A stretch of 64,000 bases of DNA, taken from the NCBI GenBank assembly GCA_016165875.1, contig JABBOT010000007.1:6977245-7041244 (forward strand), written 5' to 3'. Source of the DNA: Acanthopleura granulata (lineage: Eukaryota; Mollusca; Polyplacophora; Chitonida; Chitonidae). The notes beneath the pieces were generated by a model that searched no databases, was not told the DNA's origin, and saw only the letters and a list, made by a program, of their open reading frames with translations. Below, piece by piece: positions 26,366 through 38,614 of the stretch (positions are counted from its first letter, which is position 1; each line of letters starts with the position of its first letter). Position numbers and translations under genes: made by a program.

Positions 26366-26605
26366 TTTGTTTATCTATCTCATTGGTGTGTGACGCCATA
26401 CTCAGGAGTGTTTCACTTATAGGACGGCGGTCAGCATTATGGTGAGGGAAAACAGGGCAGAGCTCAGGGGAAACCTCCCCTACCAAGCGCAAGTTGATTC
26501 CAGACTATTCTTAGTACGCCCTGAGGGGAAGCTTGTATCACAGATACCAGAATGGTGTGAGGCCTCTGGGTCATTACACTGCACTAGCGCGCTAACACGC
26601 CGACG
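26366..26605 (-). mobile_element. tRNA-derived SINE, diverged
   Basis: The minus strand shows the head (AGCGCGCTAGTGCAGTGTAA), the CTCACACCATT block, CATAATGCTGACCGCCGTCC and TATAAGTGAAACACTCC followed by the tail. The centre is altered compared with 31711-31972. Confidence 0.75.
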
Positions 26606-27529
26606 GGTTTTTGCAGTAATAACTTGTGAGGTTAACTGATTCATTACGCAAGGCACAAGATCTAACAAATATGAATATGCACCATTTGCTGGGCCCTTCA
26701 CCATATTGCTATGCAAGTAGGGATTAATTCCCAGTATTAAAATCGAAACTCTCTCTGTTGTCGTAAATTCGGCATAACATGAAAGCATCAGACTTCGTAT
26801 ACTGCTTTTCCAAGTACTCCGCGGATCTACACTGGGATCTCTGTGGCACTACACCATGTTTTCTGAGCATACTTTGTATGATTGCTTTTTTTCCAAAACT
26901 TTGAATCAAATCTTATACTCTAGTCATATAATGAGGATGTTGTTATTTCCAGTGTGATATTTCGTGTTGCACGCATGTAGGCCTATACAGCGATACCTAT
27001 GCCACAATAACTTATACTCCCACTTATGTTTCTGAAATATTTCTGTTTCTGATTTGATTTTGTCATACTTCGCAGATAATGATCCTATCTGATACTAACC
27101 GAGGCAAAACGTTTTCAGTGCCGTTCAAAGCAGACAAAATTGGGATATATCTTAAAATGCTAGACGGATGTATCTGGGAACCCAGCCAGGTCGACACTTT
27201 TGGGTACTGATATCTGGAATACAGTCACTTGTGAAAAACGGGTTTAATTTCTTTTTCTTGGAAACAAATTCCGCAGAAATAGTCATCCTGCTTTTCCTTA
27301 CAATGAAACAGTTGTTATTAGAAACTAAAATTTTACCACCTGTCATCAACTGAAGTGAAGCTATGTAAGAACCATTTGTCCATACAAAATCTTTTTTTAT
27401 TCTTCTATAAAGACAGCACCTTCAACCAAATTGTATCAAACATAGTAGGAAGCTCAACTTTCAGAAATATTTTACAACATGCTATCAGAAAATATTAATG
27501 ACTCATCTGATGCCCCCTAATGCGCCCAT
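26606..27529. other. non-coding stretch, nothing recognised
   Basis: No gene or repeat recognised between the SINE and the pyrimidine-rich minisatellite. Confidence 0.5.
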
Positions 27530-29000
27530 AGTCTCCACCACTCAATGCTGATGCCCACGTAGGCATCCCCCCCCCACACCGATGTTTCCATAGTGCGCAA
27601 TGTTCCTATTGCCTGTCCCGATGCTTTCGTCTCTCCTGATGCTCTCATTCCTCCCACCCCAACCGCTACCATCATTCCTGACGGTCACATTCCCGCCATG
27701 CGATATTATATCACCCCTCATTTTCTCACCCCCGATGCTTCTGTCACGCATGATGCTCTCATTTTCACCTAACTCTTCTATCACCCCAGATGCTCTCATT
27801 GCCCCTACATGCTTCTATCTTCCCTAATGCCCTCAGTGTCCCCCGAAGCTTCTATCACCCCTGATGCTTCCATCAGCTTATATGTTCATATTGCCTTCCC
27901 TTCGCTTCCATCACTCCATCTCTCTTGATGCTCATATCCCACCCCCTATGGATCCCCCCAATACTCCTATTGCCTAGTCAAATTCCTCTCTCAGCCCGGA
28001 CGCCATTCTTTCCTCCTCAGTCCCTCTTGATTCATTCTGATGCTTACTTTGCCACCATCCACTGCTTCGATCACCCCCCTATTCTCTCCCCATGCTTCCA
28101 TCACTGCGATTCTTCCATAACCCTGATGTTGTTATGTTCCCTTACGTTAATCCCGTCAACCTAGATCCTCTCATTACCACCACCTTTACCCATCCTACTT
28201 CCATCAACCCTGACCTAATTTTCCTTTGCCCCCAACTACTCCATTACCCTCTGATGCTCCCAATGTCCCTCCTTCTTTCTTCACTCGTACTTCCCTCACT
28301 CCTGTTGCTGCGATTGTCCCCTATGATTCCCTCACTCCTGATGCTCTCATTGTCCCCCGTGCCTCCATCTTTCCTCATGCTCCCATTGTCCCCCGTCTTT
28401 CCCTTTCTAACGATGCTCCCACTGTCCCCCGTTTTCCCCTCATTCCTGGTGCTCCCATTGTCCCCCGTTCTTCTATCTCTCCCGATGCCCCCATTGTCCC
28501 CCGTCCCTCCATCTTTCCTCATGCTCCCATTGTCCCCCGTCTTTCCCTTACTAACGATGCTCCCATTGTCATCCGTTCTTCCATCACTCCTGATGTTCCT
28601 GTTGCCCTCCGTTCTTCCATGTCCCCTGAAGCTCTCATTATCCCGGATTCTTCCATCGCTCTTGATGCTCCTATTGCCTCGCCCCTTGCCTCCTGATTCT
28701 TCCATCACTCCTGATCCTCTCATTGTCCCTGCCGGTTTCCTTTACCCCAGATGCTCCCTTTTCTTCCATCACACAAAACTCCTCCATTGTCTATGACAAT
28801 GCCCCCATCACCTCTAATGCTCTGAAATTTCCATCAGTCTCAATGCTCCCAGCACTGTTCGTCCAGTACTGCTTCAATCACCTCCTGTTGCGCCCGAAGC
28901 TCCCGTTCTGGCCCATGCTTCAATCATCACCAATAGCTTCATTACCCCCTCCCCAATCCCCGGAAAATCCCCCTCGATTCATTTTTCCATGATGCCCCTA
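27530..29000. repeat. 1.4-kb pyrimidine-strand minisatellite, 36-bp unit
   Basis: The plus strand is almost all C and T with regular ATGCTCCCATTGTCCCCCGT units. The TCCCATTGTC position recurs at 28381, 28417, 28453, 28489, 28525 and 28561, an exact 36-bp period. Outer parts (27530-28250 and 28700-29000) are more diverged. A unit length divisible by three and the lack of A on one strand keep several frames open, giving 156-234 codon ORFs with 12-residue repeats on both strands. These are by-products. The strand asymmetry favours triplex (H-DNA) structure. Confidence 0.9.
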
Positions 29001-30030
29001 TTCATCTCACATGCTCCATCATCCATTATGCTCTTGGGCATGTTCTGACGCTCGTCTTATTCGAGCCCCGTAGAATGGTGACAATGTGCTGTACTCTACT
29101 TACGAAGAAGACGACACCTGCTGTATGGCGTTATTTAAAAGAGGTCTTTTTTATCTCAAGGTCGATATGTTGTTGGCTAATCTGCTGCCAGGTCAGTTTT
29201 TTCTATTTAGTCTCAGATCATCGACTGTACCGTGAACCAATCGCGTCCACAAATCATATTTCATTCTTAATGACACAAAGTGACGCGTGTCTTTACAGTG
29301 TCTCGAAATAGCTATTTACTGCTTTTACTTTAACGTAAATAGCTTTCTTTGAAATGTACTATTATTTTATTAAAAGAAAATTCGCTTTTCCTTGCAACAA
29401 TAAAAGAAGACTCAATTAATTTGATTTTAGACATTATTTTTTTCTCCGCCGGATGATATGATTTTCACATTTACCTGCCATCTGTTACAGACCTGAAAGT
29501 AGTTTCAATTTACCTTTACAACTCTGACCAGACAGGAGCGGATGTCCACCGTCCTTTGCTTACGGTTTGTCAAATTAAAACCCGGGGATTGTCTTCTTCT
29601 GTCCAGTCTGTTGCGAGTAACTCGGCCATCTATTTTAGTATTATATCAACGAGACACCCTCTAGCAGACTCAGATTAATGAAATGGTATTGCTTGTAATT
29701 GCACACTTTGGACGAATTCTTGCCATTCATAAATTCCGTCTTCATAATTTCGTTTATGTTGATAAATTAGCCGGATGCTGCCTGGAATTCTTGTCAATAT
29801 TGGAATATAAGAAGTCCGAATAGAACCACAACGCCTCACACTGAGGTTGGCCTACTTTAATTACGTATTGTACTTAAGACCTGCTTCCTGGCTGTGGGTG
29901 TTCGGTGTTATTACGACACCCTCTTATCACCTCCCGTGATCAATAAATACATTCTTATTCCCAAAGTCAAACAACTTGTTTGAGTGGCATTTAGAAGTTT
30001 GGAAGGAAGTACACTGGACAAGTCTTTTCT
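29001..30030. other. non-coding stretch, nothing recognised
   Basis: Short ORFs only, with no motif or splice context. Confidence 0.5.
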
Positions 30031-30110
30031 ATGGATATACAACTTCTTGGTTTATTAACACGACGTTTCGATGTAGTTACTAACATCATTATCAAGTCCG
30101 TGACATCAAA
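30031..30110 (-). mobile_element. Penelope-like element tail-type fragment
   Basis: On the minus strand ACTACATCGAAACGTCGTGT is followed by TAATAAACCAAGAAG. The CGAAACGTCG box with a preceding short hairpin (GATGT...ACATC) resembles terminal sequences of Penelope-like retroelements, where hammerhead ribozyme motifs are known. The full hammerhead core CTGATGA is not intact here. No reverse transcriptase is adjacent. The assignment is from pattern memory and is tentative. Confidence 0.4.
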
Positions 30111-30872
30111 ACCTTACTGCTCTTAATTATAACAACTAGAGGTCAACAAGTAGAACAGAGCTCTACTGAGTCAACCACAATCTCCTGAACCAAGTTAAGG
30201 CGAGAGGCGTTAATTGTTTGTTTTGAGATTTATGAAACAAATACCTAATGGCGTGCTGCTGATCATGTCCTGTGTAATTTTCAGACAAGCAACCTACTTA
30301 TTGCAAAAGTGCCCTGTAAATATAATGCAAAGGAAAACTTATTGAGGGTTAGTTGGAGTAGGGATTGGTGGGGGGAGGAAGGGCTGTGTCTTGGTGGTGT
30401 CTTACCATACAATGTAATTACAGTTTGTTTGTGTTGCCAACGATGTACATACCAGGCACATTGGGAAAACTATCGATCTAAATCAATACCTACATTTCCA
30501 AAAACTTGTTTCTTTGGTACAATGATCTCTGCTGCTTGGATTGTATGAATTTGATTGTACTTGAAAATCTTACAAGGCAGCGGTTTTTTTCTGTTATTTC
30601 GGAAATACACTCACATGCTATAGTCATTGAGTCAAGTCACTGTCGGAATGCCCGTTGCAATATTTGCAAAGGTTAGGCAATATTCTCTCCTCAGAACATT
30701 GGTATGAGATCACTCACGTATATTTCTACTTGAAAACACTTGAATGTCGTTTAACTCTTCTGCAACGATGTACTTCTCCGCAAAACACACTGACTGTAGA
30801 CAAGAGGTATCCACACATGTACCACAGCGAGAATTCACAATTGGTCACAGATAAAATGAATTTTCGATCATA

Positions 30873-31060
30873 ACAGGGAATTTCGTGGCCGAGTGGTTGT
30901 CGTGATAGCGCTACAAAATGACCAAATTGCCTCACACCAATGCCGCGAATCTGAATTCAGTGGAAATTATGTCAGCAGCCTGTGGGTTCCTCCCGCTGTT
31001 ATGTTGAACATTAAGTGAAATACTCTTGAGTACGAGGAAAATCACCAATGATATAAATAT
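30873..31060 (+). mobile_element. tRNA-derived SINE, shortened and diverged
   Basis: TTTCGTGGCCGAGTGG head, CCTCACACCAATGCCG, then GCAGCCTGTGGGTTCCTCCC joined to TAAGTGAAATACTCTTGAGT and a CACCAATGATATAAAT tail. Part of the centre is deleted. Confidence 0.75.
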
Positions 31061-31303
31061 AACTTTTCCTTCGTAACCATTTTTAGTGTTGACAAGCAGG
31101 CTTTGTAAGCGACAGTAAGTTGGTCGTTTCATCGATCACTCAACATATTTTGTCCTGTGTTGTAATGTGATTGAGTTAAGGAGTTGCCGCAGTGCAAGAG
31201 GACATGCTCTTTTTTGTACTCTAAAATTGAAATAATGATAAAAGTTTTGTGTTGTTAAACTTATTATACCATCTGGTTCCAGTGACATAAATCAGCCTCA
31301 AGC

Positions 31304-31422
31304 AATGCATGGATTCTGGCAGAATTGTCATCGCAATGTGATTGGCGTTCCGGTGAAAGCGACGTTACTCAGTCCTAGCCAAGTAAGTAATGCATGGATT
31401 CTAGTCGAATTGTCATCGCAAT
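31304..31422 (+). repeat. 85-bp-spaced direct repeat
   Basis: AATGCATGGATTCTGGCAGA...TTGTCATCGCAAT at 31304 recurs at 31389 with few changes. The intervening sequence is not repeated, so these are two about 33-bp direct copies. Confidence 0.85.
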
Positions 31423-31710
31423 ACCTGTATTTCTCCCAGATGAGAGCATATATAGCATATAAAAAAGTTTTGAGTGCGAAAAATTCACGCGAGAGTTAAG
31501 AACCACTTCCAGTGTATAATGTGTATTTCATCACCCGCGTTAAGAAGTTAAAGCAGTGTATTTAGGGGAATGGGAAAGATAAAGAAAAGTAATCTGCCCT
31601 TTGACGTCTCCGCTATTTTATTTCCGAGCGCCAGAGCCGTTTGGAGATTTGAGGGGCACATAATCAGAAGAAAAGAAAGTAAAATGTTTTTTTTTCTTTT
31701 CATATTAATC

Positions 31711-31972
31711 AGGGGCCTCCGTATCTCAGTCGTTTACCGCGCTATCGCAGCACAATGACCGGAAGCCTCTCACCAATGCGGTCGCTGTGAGTTTAAGACA
31801 GGCTCATGCTTGCTTCCTCTCCGGCCGTATGTGGGAAGGTCTGCCAGCAACCTGCGGATGGTCGTGCGTTTCCCCGGGTTTCCTCCCACCATAATGCTGG
31901 CCGCCGTCGTATAAGTGAAATATTCTTGAGTACGGCGTAAAACACCAATCAAATAAATCAATTAAATAAATC
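31711..31972 (+). mobile_element. tRNA-derived SINE, full length (best reference copy)
   Basis: Order: AGGGGCCTCCGTATCTCAGT head with tRNA-like box A, CTCACCAATGCGGTCGCTGT, box B-like GTGAGTTTAAGACAGG, CTTCCTCTCCGGCCGTATGT, GGAAGGTCTGCCAGCAACCT, TTTCCTCCCACC, CATAATGCTGGCCGCCGTCG, TATAAGTGAAATATTCTTGA, GTACGGCGTAAAACACC and an AATCAAATAAATC tail. It is tRNA-derived with a long conserved body. I place it near the V-SINE/MetaSINE types of molluscs, without being able to check. No ORF is expected: SINEs use LINE machinery in trans. Confidence 0.93.
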
Positions 31973-32058
31973 ATATTAATCATCAACTGTCGGCATATTT
32001 ATACTCGCATGGTATTTTGTTATAAAATCAATCCATTTGTAAACTAACTGTTCCCTTT
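31973..32058 (+). repeat. 3' extension of a composite SINE (inverted copy of 23925-24010)
   Basis: TCATATTAATCATCAACTGT to AACTAACTGTTCCCTTTGG continues after the SINE tail. It is nearly identical, inverted, to the flank of the SINE at 24011-24281. Homology stops at the CCCTTTGG, where the other locus continues into a second SINE-type tail. Confidence 0.85.
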
Positions 32059-34346
32059 GGAAGGCCATTTTGTGGTAATCCATATTGGATCAGTTCTTCA
32101 ATTTTTAGTACATTTAATTTTTCAGTCAGTGTTGTTTCTGTGTTCCTTTATACATTATCCGACGGTTTACGCGATTATGTGCTATGTCGACAGGTTCGTC
32201 GTAAGTTGGTTTGCATGCTTAAAAATTGGTGTACAAGTGCTTAATACGCCTTAGATACGCTATCTTACATCATTATGGTGCCATGATTTTTTCTAATTCA
32301 GGTAAATGTTAACGAGAAATACACCTATTTCTTCTTAACCGGACGTCATTCTGTCGGCGCGATAGTCAGCTATTATACTGGAATATCAAGGCAGACTGCT
32401 AGCTACAGAATATAATCCATGATCACACACTTCCGGAGAGCTCTGCATAAGTGGTCAATGATACAGGCGATGTAATATAAATTAAGCGACTGTGGTTCGA
32501 TTGTGTTCGGTTGTTGAGCAGTCGAACTGGTGATGATATCGATGACCGGGCGTTGATGTATTTCCTCGGCGTGCGGATTACTAGGTTCAGTGCGACACAT
32601 ACATCCATAAACGATCGTATCGGTGCTATTATCGACCTGATACTAATTTAGCCTTAGCCGTCTCTAAATTAAGAGCGCCGTTTGTTGTCGGCGGATTGAT
32701 AATTGTCGTGTCGTGCCCTGTAATTTCAGCGTTATTCCACCGCAATCTTCATGGCTCCGACCTATAAAGCGCATGATCATATAACCATAATAGTCCCAGG
32801 AAATTCAATTCATAAGCCCTTTTATAGACTGATGTATAATTAGAAAACATATTTTGATATATTTTGTGGGGGGGGGGGGGATCTGAAAGGACAGAGATTG
32901 AATGGCTAGCGTTGCCCGCCCACGCCTTGGTTTAAGTTTTGTGTGACGCATGGTTACCAAAATGCTGGCTTAGAGACGCAGATTTCAGCAAGTAATGAGC
33001 TTCCGGTACGTCTGTTGGATCGGGAGTGTGTTACAGGCTATCGTCCTCAACCTCAGTATGAAAACATGGCTGGAAATTGTCAATTCAGATCAGAGTGTGG
33101 GGGCTACAATGCTCTAGGTATTTATGTGGCGTGGGCGTGCAACCGGCCTTAGAGCATTTCCTTGTTGCAGGGATCATTCCTATTCAAGTTGTCCCGAGTT
33201 TGGATGGTCTTGCTTTTCACGGACAGAGAGACTTGGAAACATCGCTTCAGCCCGTATTGATGAGTTGACCTTTTCTCTTGCAAGAAGGTTGAATTGGCAT
33301 TATTTAAACAGCCGTAGCCTTTTATCTCGAATCTTTTAGCCTTTAGAATGCTGTTTCAGTCCAGACATAGTGACATAGTCAAGTCTGAAACAAAATTTAT
33401 CTGTGTCCTCCTGTCTACTGAGTCAGAATCCTCAAGGAAAACGGCAGGCACGACATGTCCTTTTGTCTTCCGGTAGAGGGCGCTAGCGGGCACTTGCCAC
33501 TTCCTGTTCCCACTGATGTACCTCACCGTGGCGTATTCCAATATTCCATGTAAAAGTGCCGAAATCACCGAGACGAAAATATCGACTTTTCAACATGGCT
33601 TCAGAAAATATGGCGGGCAAGGTTTTAGCAAGTAAACTCAGCACGAACAAATATTTCAGAAGTCTTTAAAGTTAGCTGTGCTTTTCTTCAGAGGTAGGGA
33701 TTGACTTTTATTTATCGAGGCTATGCGGTCATTCTCTGGATTTCCCAGAGACTTTATGTTCACTTCCTTTGGTATCTATAAACTGACTGATGTCACAAGT
33801 ATCTTCTTTGGACTAGTGAATATATATTTCTAGTATGATTTGTTGAAATGTACACTCCATCAAAGCAAATCATCACCATCATCATCATTTCATGGTGATG
33901 TTCAATATGAATACGTGAATAAATTTGGCCAAGCGCTGGAACATGTCCTTTGGGCCGGAGCAAACATGATGTTTCACACAAAAATGTTCGCTGAGATCAT
34001 TGGCACTGGGAATAAATCACAAATATTATTACAGAACACGTTTTTGTAACACTCATCAAAGGATGTCGATCAGAATATTTTGTCCCATTTAAGAATCATT
34101 TTGTCAGCAATTTAGACATTGATGTTACTTTGTCCGGCATAAATTCGTCCAGCCACTGTATTGATCTACAGAATCTTTACACTCGATGGATCACGGGCAT
34201 AGCAGATATATGGCTGATATGAAAATGACACACAGAAGTAACAATGCCAACCAGGAAGAAATTCAGAACTTCCAAAATTTCCTAAGCAGAGTTAGGTAGA
34301 TTCTATCCAAGCCTTTAGAAACAAAGGTAAACACTCTTAAGTGATA
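32059..34346. other. non-coding stretch with a 13-G run
   Basis: No gene recognised. The only simple-sequence feature is the G homopolymer at 32868-32880. Confidence 0.5.
32868..32880 (+). repeat. poly(G) run
   Basis: Thirteen consecutive G residues. Length may be unreliable, since homopolymers of this size are prone to sequencing and assembly error. Confidence 0.9.
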
Positions 34347-34578
34347 TGGCGGCTTCCGTGGCCGAAGTGGTTAGAACAGCCCAGCACAGTGAACCAGCCG
34401 CCTCTCGCCACTACCATCCCTGTGAGTTCAAATCCAGCTAATGCCGGCTTCCTCTCCAGTCATACGTGGGAAGGTGCGCCACAGTCTGCGGATGATTGTG
34501 GATTACAACATGCTCTGCCCGTTTTCCTACGACGATGATGTTATTGAGTGCCGCGTAAAACACCAATAAAATAAATTA
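34347..34578 (+). mobile_element. tRNA-derived SINE
   Basis: TGGCGGCTTCCGTGGCCGAA head, CCTCTCGCCACTACC, GTGAGTTCAAATCCAGCTAA (box B), CTTCCTCTCCAGTCATACGT, and a GCCGCGTAAAACACCAATAA tail. The CATAATGCTGGCC block is replaced by diverged sequence. Confidence 0.85.
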
Positions 34579-35020
34579 AATGATCTTTCCGATATCATTA
34601 TCCAGAGCAACAGACAAGTATACATGTCACCTTCTCGCTTTTAATGCATGGGGTGGAACATGGTAACACCATTAAGATGCTTTTTTTCAATCATGGAACA
34701 TTCGAGATGTTGGTTCAATCCCAGCCTTAGGCAATCCCTGACATTCATCAACTTTCACTGTTCTCGGGGTCGGTGGCTAAAAAAAGCAGAAGACAGGTCT
34801 CTGGTTGCATATTTGGTCTTAAGTGGTCATTTGGTTTCACATATGGTATACACACTGAATCTGAGTGAAATTCTCCGTGTTACAAGTAGGAAAGTACGTC
34901 ACTTACAGGTAGTTTACTCTGACCTCTATTTTTTCATTTGCGCATGAAAATGGCAACCGTCGATATATGAGTGGAATTAACCTACGCGTTAGTATATACA
35001 CCTTGCAAAGAAAAACCATA

Positions 35021-35118
35021 GCGGCGACGATATTGTTACAGTTGGCCAACGGTGACACGTAACCGGTGAAGTACGAGGTCTCTGATTAATTACCTCAGTC
35101 ATTGTTTTATTGTAGCTG
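35021..35118 (+). repeat. GGTAACCGGT-family interspersed repeat, copy 4
   Basis: ACAGTTGGCCAACGGTGACA, CGTAACCGGTGAAGTACGAG, ATTACCTCAGTCATTGTTTT in the family order. It is followed about 65 bp later by a SINE-type tail fragment. Confidence 0.6.
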
Positions 35119-35179
35119 CTAATGTGACGTCCAACATTCGCATGCCACTAATAAAGCATGAAAGAGCGACATAGGTCCA

Positions 35180-35240
35180 TAGTCGCAAATACTCTTGAGT
35201 ACAGCGTAAACCACTAACCCATCAGTCAGCCAACCAATCA
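35180..35240 (+). mobile_element. SINE 3' tail fragment (5'-truncated)
   Basis: CAAATACTCTTGAGTACAGC, GTAAACCACTAACCC and a decayed CCAATCAA resemble the SINE 3' end. No head or body precedes it. Confidence 0.5.
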
Positions 35241-35711
35241 AGCCATGATTCCTTTGGAGATCTTACATTTCCTGTACAAAACTTTAATTGGTCAATCAGC
35301 GGTGGTTCATATAGGTACGGTAAATAATTTAAAACATAAACCGATGATTATAGAGTCTCGTGATGAAAATTTTCCATGCAATGGAACCTCCCCCAAACAC
35401 AGATAGCAGTTCACGCTGATAAAATGGAAATGTCGAACCATTTTAGTTTATAAATCTACAGGTGCACATTTACTTAGCCATATTTGACAGCAAATGGATA
35501 ATCCAGCCAGCGGATAGCCAGGCAAAGTTCCAAATCATGCTCAAACTACAACCTTCAACACAAATTTCTTCAAACTGCATGAGTAAACAAAGAAAGCAAC
35601 ACAACACATACGAGAGCAGACGTCGAGTGATTAAAACGATGTACTAAACACGATGTAACATTTGTCATGAGCTTTTCATGTGAATTTGTATATCTGCCAC
35701 GTTTAAATCAA

Positions 35712-35950
35712 GTGAGGCCTCCGTGGCCGAGGGGGCTAATGAGAGCACGGCATTGTTACCACATGCCTCTCACCAGTCCGGTCGCTGTTAGTTCAAGTAC
35801 CTTCAAGTGCCTTCCTCTGCGGCTGAACGTGAGAGGGTCAGCCATCAACCTGCGGATGGTCGTGGGTTTCCCCGCACCATAATGCTGGCCGCCGTTGTAT
35901 AAGTGAAACATTCTTGAGCACGGAGTAAAACACAAATCAAACAAATAAAT
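35712..35950 (+). mobile_element. tRNA-derived SINE
   Basis: GTGAGGCCTCCGTGGCCGAG head, CTCTCACCAGTCCGGTCGCT, AACCTGCGGATGGTCGTGGG, CATAATGCTGGCCGCCGTTG, TATAAGTGAAACATTCTTGA and an AAACACAAATCAAACAAAT tail. With the minus-strand copy at 36260 it forms an inverted pair separated by about 310 bp. Confidence 0.9.
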
Positions 35951-36259
35951 TTATATGAAGCAAGATGTTCTTTATTCACTTACGACTGATTTCAGACGGT
36001 ATCAATCATGTTCCCTTAGACTGAAAATATTTTATTGCGGCTTTAATCATCGAAGTGGAACTACTGTTAATACATTTTAAAGAAGTTCACAATTTTATGT
36101 CGGTCACAAGGAAAGCAGCTGTGTTCCATTGCAGCATGACACGGTGTAGGTGGTTCATGACTATTGCAGGGATTAGATATTGTGAAATAAAGTGCATATA
36201 ATACTGGAAAGGTCCCGAAATTGGGAGTTAATACATTCCCTACAAAGCCTGTTCTGAAA

Positions 36260-36480
36260 TATAGTGGTATTTTACACTATGCTCAAAACTATTTCATTTA
36301 TACGACGGCGGCCAGCATTATCGTCAGGGAAACGGGTCAGAACTCGGGGACACCTATGACCATCTTCAGGTTTCTGGTACACCTTTCCATTTACGGTCGG
36401 AGAGGAAGCCAGCTGGAATTGACCTCAGAGCGACAGCATTGGTGCAAGGCTTCTGAGTCATTCTGCTGCACTAGCATGGA
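36260..36480 (-). mobile_element. tRNA-derived SINE, tail lost
   Basis: The minus strand reads CCATGCTAGTGCAGCAGAAT, CACCAATGCTGTCGCTCTGA, CTTCCTCTCCGACCGTAAAT, GATAATGCTGGCCGCCGTCG and ATAAATGAAATAG before decaying at the 3' end. Confidence 0.8.
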
Positions 36481-38061
36481 AAGCACTTCCTCAAGGGGGC
36501 ATTGAAACCAATTTGCTTAGCAGTTGAAAGATGGTACATCAGAGCTTGACTCTGACTACAGCTTCGGTTTGTACCAAACCTTCAGGTGTTTGAATTAAAA
36601 GTTATCTACCAACTTAGAAGAAGCAATTTACAACAAAATTAGGACAACTGAAAAAGGCACCATAACATCTCTCCGTCACGTGTTGAACTTGATGATACAG
36701 ATTAATGTGTGAGGAACTCTCTCGTGATTCTCTCGGTCGTTATTAATTTGGAGTATGCGACACCTTTTAATGAACGATTGTAAGAGTTTATGAACTAGTA
36801 TTTGTATATTGAAGTCAATAACCTGAAACCTACCTTGCGTCTTTCCGTCATCGCTGAAAGCCGTTGACTACTTCCCTTTGCATTAATTCTGTCTAATTTC
36901 TTACATTATATATTTGCTTTTTTTTAACGGTATGTTGGAAATTGGTCTTAGGAACGTCCATTGTGCCTGACGGTTGGTGCACGAGGGTCTGTCTTGATGC
37001 TACGACTCATAGCCAAAGATCTCCATCCTGTCAAAAGTTTGATTTTATGACTATACTTTTCGTTCTCATTTGCATATCGAACAGACAACACAAATGTTGC
37101 TTAAGAGACCATACTGTTAGCATTTAGTGTTGAGAACAGAAATTCAGAGGTGATAGATCCTAGAAGCAGAGCGAGGTGGGCAGATGTCACAAAGTTGTTC
37201 CTTTTGTCTGCTAATAAGTTGACTAACGGAAAAAACATTGTACGGCGATGGATTGAGAGAAGGCTATCGGAAGTTTCTATCTTTCTTAATATAATAAAAC
37301 TTTGAAACTATGGCAGTTATTACATCGTGGCAACCAGTTCTACTTTGATGAACATCGGCATACATATTTGATATCGCGAGATGTAACGGAGGGGAGATAA
37401 CCTGTACGTCTGTTACACCAAAGTGACTGGTTTGCAGTTGTCTTCCCTCAAATATGACAGAACGTCGAAGATATTCTCAAGTTCGAAAGATAACAACAGC
37501 AATATTTGATTATTTCGTTCATAAATTACTTATCATATAAGAAAAAATACATGACAATTTATTTCCCACTTTTTTTCTTTTCGTTGAATAATATCCTATG
37601 TAATGTGGCTTGTCTTCAGCCAGATTTAAGGGACCCTGGCAAATGATCGAAAAAGTACCTGTTTGTTGCCAAGGTACAATTGAGCACTCAACTAATCTTG
37701 AGTGTCCACATCAAAAACTCGTGTCATATCTTTGTGATAATATCACGATTAAATTTTAAATTTAATGACATTTAGGGTGTTTTCTTACGACTAGAACGAT
37801 GTCATTCGTATTACATTTATTTCATAGAAACCAATTTGTCGGTCACTTCGTTACACCAATCCTGTCATTTGTCACTACAGAATTTCATTGCTTAATTTTC
37901 ATATTTGTTTATATGTCATGGATGTGTAACGAACACATATTACACAGTACAGCTTTTGCTAAAATTACTTTTAACTTTCTCCCGTATATACCTTGTTTTC
38001 ACCGAGAATGCAATGTTACACATATAAAGCATCTAGTTAAACAACACCAAAAGTCAACTCT
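36481..38061. other. non-coding stretch, nothing recognised
   Basis: No gene or repeat family copy recognised. Confidence 0.5.
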
Positions 38062-38147
38062 GATTTCCTCTCACCATAATGCTGGGCGCCGTCGTATAAT
38101 TGAAATGTTCTAAGGTACGGCGTAAAACACCAATGAAATAAATAAAT
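38062..38147 (+). mobile_element. SINE, 5'-truncated
   Basis: Only the 3' part is present: TTTCCTCTCACCATAATGCT, GGGCGCCGTCGTATAATTGA, GGTACGGCGTAAAACACCAA and a TGAAATAAATAAAT tail. 5' truncation is typical of incomplete target-primed reverse transcription. Confidence 0.85.
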
Positions 38148-38392
38148 TTTTGTTCTATTAGAAATGTTCGGCTCTTCTAATAGAAATGTTCCATCTTTCA
38201 GGAACGCCTGTTTTTCGTCAAGAACAAATGTTTTATCTTAATTTTATAAGGCTGCAAAGAGTGATCGAAATATATCCATACTGATAAATAAATCTACCGA
38301 TCGTCATGATGAGAAAGTATTGATACTCAGTACTGATACTCACATGTCCCATTTCCAACACAATCATTTAAGTCCATTTCTGTAAACACATA

Positions 38393-38614
38393 GGGGGCCT
38401 CTGTGGCCGAGGGGTTCAACGTGCCAGAACAGCCATGTGACCAAGGTGCCACTCACCAATGCGATAGCCGTGAGCTCAGCACTATGCTGGCTTCCTTTCC
38501 GACCGTGCGTGGGGAGGTTCACCAGTAACTTGCTGATGGTCGTGAGTTTCCTCTGGCCGCCTTCGTATAAGTGAAAGGTAGGGGTTAAATCCCAATCAAA
38601 TAAATAAATAAATA
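38393..38614 (+). mobile_element. tRNA-derived SINE, plus-strand arm of an inverted pair
   Basis: GGGGGCCTCTGTGGCCGAGG head, CACTCACCAATGCGATAGCC, CTTCCTTTCCGACCGTGCGT, CTGGCCGCCTTCGTATAAGT and an AATCAAATAAATAAAT tail. Part of the TTCTTGAGTACGG block is replaced. Confidence 0.87.

Noticed and set aside
28092..28796. Long ORFs (234, 156 and 159 codons) on both strands of the pyrimidine minisatellite
   Set aside because: Open only because a 36-bp low-complexity unit lacks stop codons; several overlapping frames are open at once.
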